Shown: positions 32,055 through 32,483 of the stretch, piece by piece
Numbering within the stretch: the first letter of the stretch is position 1
Layout of the letters: every line of letters begins with the position of its first letter
NCBI GenBank assembly: GCA_022866145.1
Contig: JALHUE010000021.1
Coordinates: 1-32,483, forward strand
Length of the DNA stretch: 32,483 nucleotides
Reading direction: 5' to 3'
Origin: Anaerolineales bacterium
Lineage (GTDB): Bacteria > Chloroflexota > Anaerolineae > Anaerolineales > E44-bin32
Made by a program: the position numbers and the translations under genes
The notes under the pieces: model-generated
The model's database searches: none
The model's input: the letters and a program-made list of their open reading frames with translations, nothing else
What the model was told of the DNA's origin: nothing

Positions 32055-32483
32055 GTGAACTCCCCTAGGGGTCGGAACACACTTGCCCTGTTGATCATGC
32101 TGTTGATCGTGGCCGTGCTGGTGTTTCAATTCCGGGCCGGCACGCCCAAGCCAGAGCAGCTCACCTTGAGCGAAGTCGCACGAGCTCTGGCGACGGGCGA
32201 CGTCACCCGCATTGTCGTCGACAAGGATGAGCTCGAAGTGGTGTATCGCGACGGGACGAGCGCGGTATCCCGCAAGGAACCGACTTCAACGGCCGTCCAG
32301 CAGCTGCTCGAGCTAGGCGTCCCGCCGGCGACCGTCTCGTCCGACGGCCTGCAGTGGGAGATCAAACAGCCCAGCGAGTGGACCACCGTGCTCAGCCTGA
32401 TCACCTACCTGCTCCCCGGGCTGCTGGTGGTTGGCCTAATCTTCATGATGCTGCGCCAGGCCCAGGGCAGCAACAACCAGGCG
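32055..32483 (+). CDS. ftsH: ATP-dependent zinc metalloprotease FtsH, N-terminal part, cut by the window edge
   Basis: The first 143 codons lie in the window. GTG 32055 has a GGAGGA ribosome site 4 nt upstream; the nearby ATG at 32051 is out of frame and stops at once. The protein begins MNSPRGRNTLALLIMLLIVA (first membrane segment), then the periplasmic FtsH domain (LTLSEVARALATGDVTRIVV, later LQWEIKQPSEWTTVLSLITY), then the second membrane segment (LLPGLLVVGLIFMMLRQAQG) and SNNQ, the start of the conserved stretch before the AAA domain. FtsH degrades misfolded and short-lived membrane and cytosolic proteins. Confidence 0.95.
   Translation, partial: MNSPRGRNTLALLIMLLIVAVLVFQFRAGTPKPEQLTLSEVARALATGDVTRIVVDKDELEVVYRDGTSAVSRKEPTSTAVQQLLELGVPPATVSSDGLQWEIKQPSEWTTVLSLITYLLPGLLVVGLIFMMLRQAQGSNNQA

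Noticed and set aside
30761-32098. Upstream extension of the lipid-kinase frame to 32098
   Set aside because: The extra 450 residues run antisense through the Ser/Thr kinase and have no motifs; ATG 30724 gives the family start and has a promoter.
1-32483. CRISPR arrays, tRNA/rRNA genes, insertion sequences
   Set aside because: No regularly spaced repeats, no tRNA-like folds, no transposase frames and no terminal inverted repeats were seen.

Overview
The window is a densely packed, GC-rich bacterial chromosome segment with about 35 genes, most in tight runs joined by 4-nt ATGA-type overlaps. The gene content (an Agl23-like GT-C glycosyltransferase fused to an NHL propeller, a beta-flower protein, many propeller lipoproteins, cytoplasmic Ser/Thr kinases, DnaJ-vWA) suggests an uncultured Chloroflexota, probably Anaerolineae-like. 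That assignment is inference from gene style; no rRNA or tRNA gene was seen.

Layout. 1-2309: a truncated minus-strand gene, a long class II aldolase and a Nudix hydrolase. 2310-3066: about 750 nt without an intact gene, possibly holding a decayed repeat-protein fragment. 3067-11856: a long minus-strand run, read scpB, pseudouridine synthase, Agl23-NHL glycosyltransferase, sucC, sucD, TPR protein, uroporphyrinogen-decarboxylase-like protein, rsmD. 11860-17370 (plus): two lipoproteins, a UDP-glucuronate decarboxylase-like SDR with a GtrA membrane protein, a beta-flower protein, and a magnesium-chelatase-I-like AAA ATPase that converges on acpP (minus). 17796-19828: isoprenoid pair, type 2 IPP isomerase (fni) and a prenyl diphosphate synthase.

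19928-25710 is the most distinctive part: a co-directional block of a Ser/Thr kinase fused to a PQQ-type propeller, a PP2C phosphatase, a DnaJ-vWA fusion, a zinc-ribbon/FHA protein, an unrecognised 80-aa protein and an OmpR-type response regulator. The kinase, phosphatase and FHA reader give a complete write/erase/read set for Thr/Ser phosphorylation, with a J-domain vWA protein as a possible effector or client adaptor. It shares logic with the known TerY-P triads (vWA, PP2C, kinase) but has different fusions. It is followed by a divergent Hsp20 and a NarL-type regulator. No histidine kinase is present for either regulator.

27225-30724 is a second minus-strand run: lipid kinase, Ca2+/H+ antiporter, SH3-domain membrane protein, DUF971 protein and an unknown helical protein. 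It diverges from a second, membrane-anchored Ser/Thr kinase (30908-31957). The window ends inside ftsH. Promoters are recognisable: several -10 boxes match TATAAT, and two share an identical 16-nt extended -10 sequence, upstream of the first lipoprotein and of the kinase-propeller gene.
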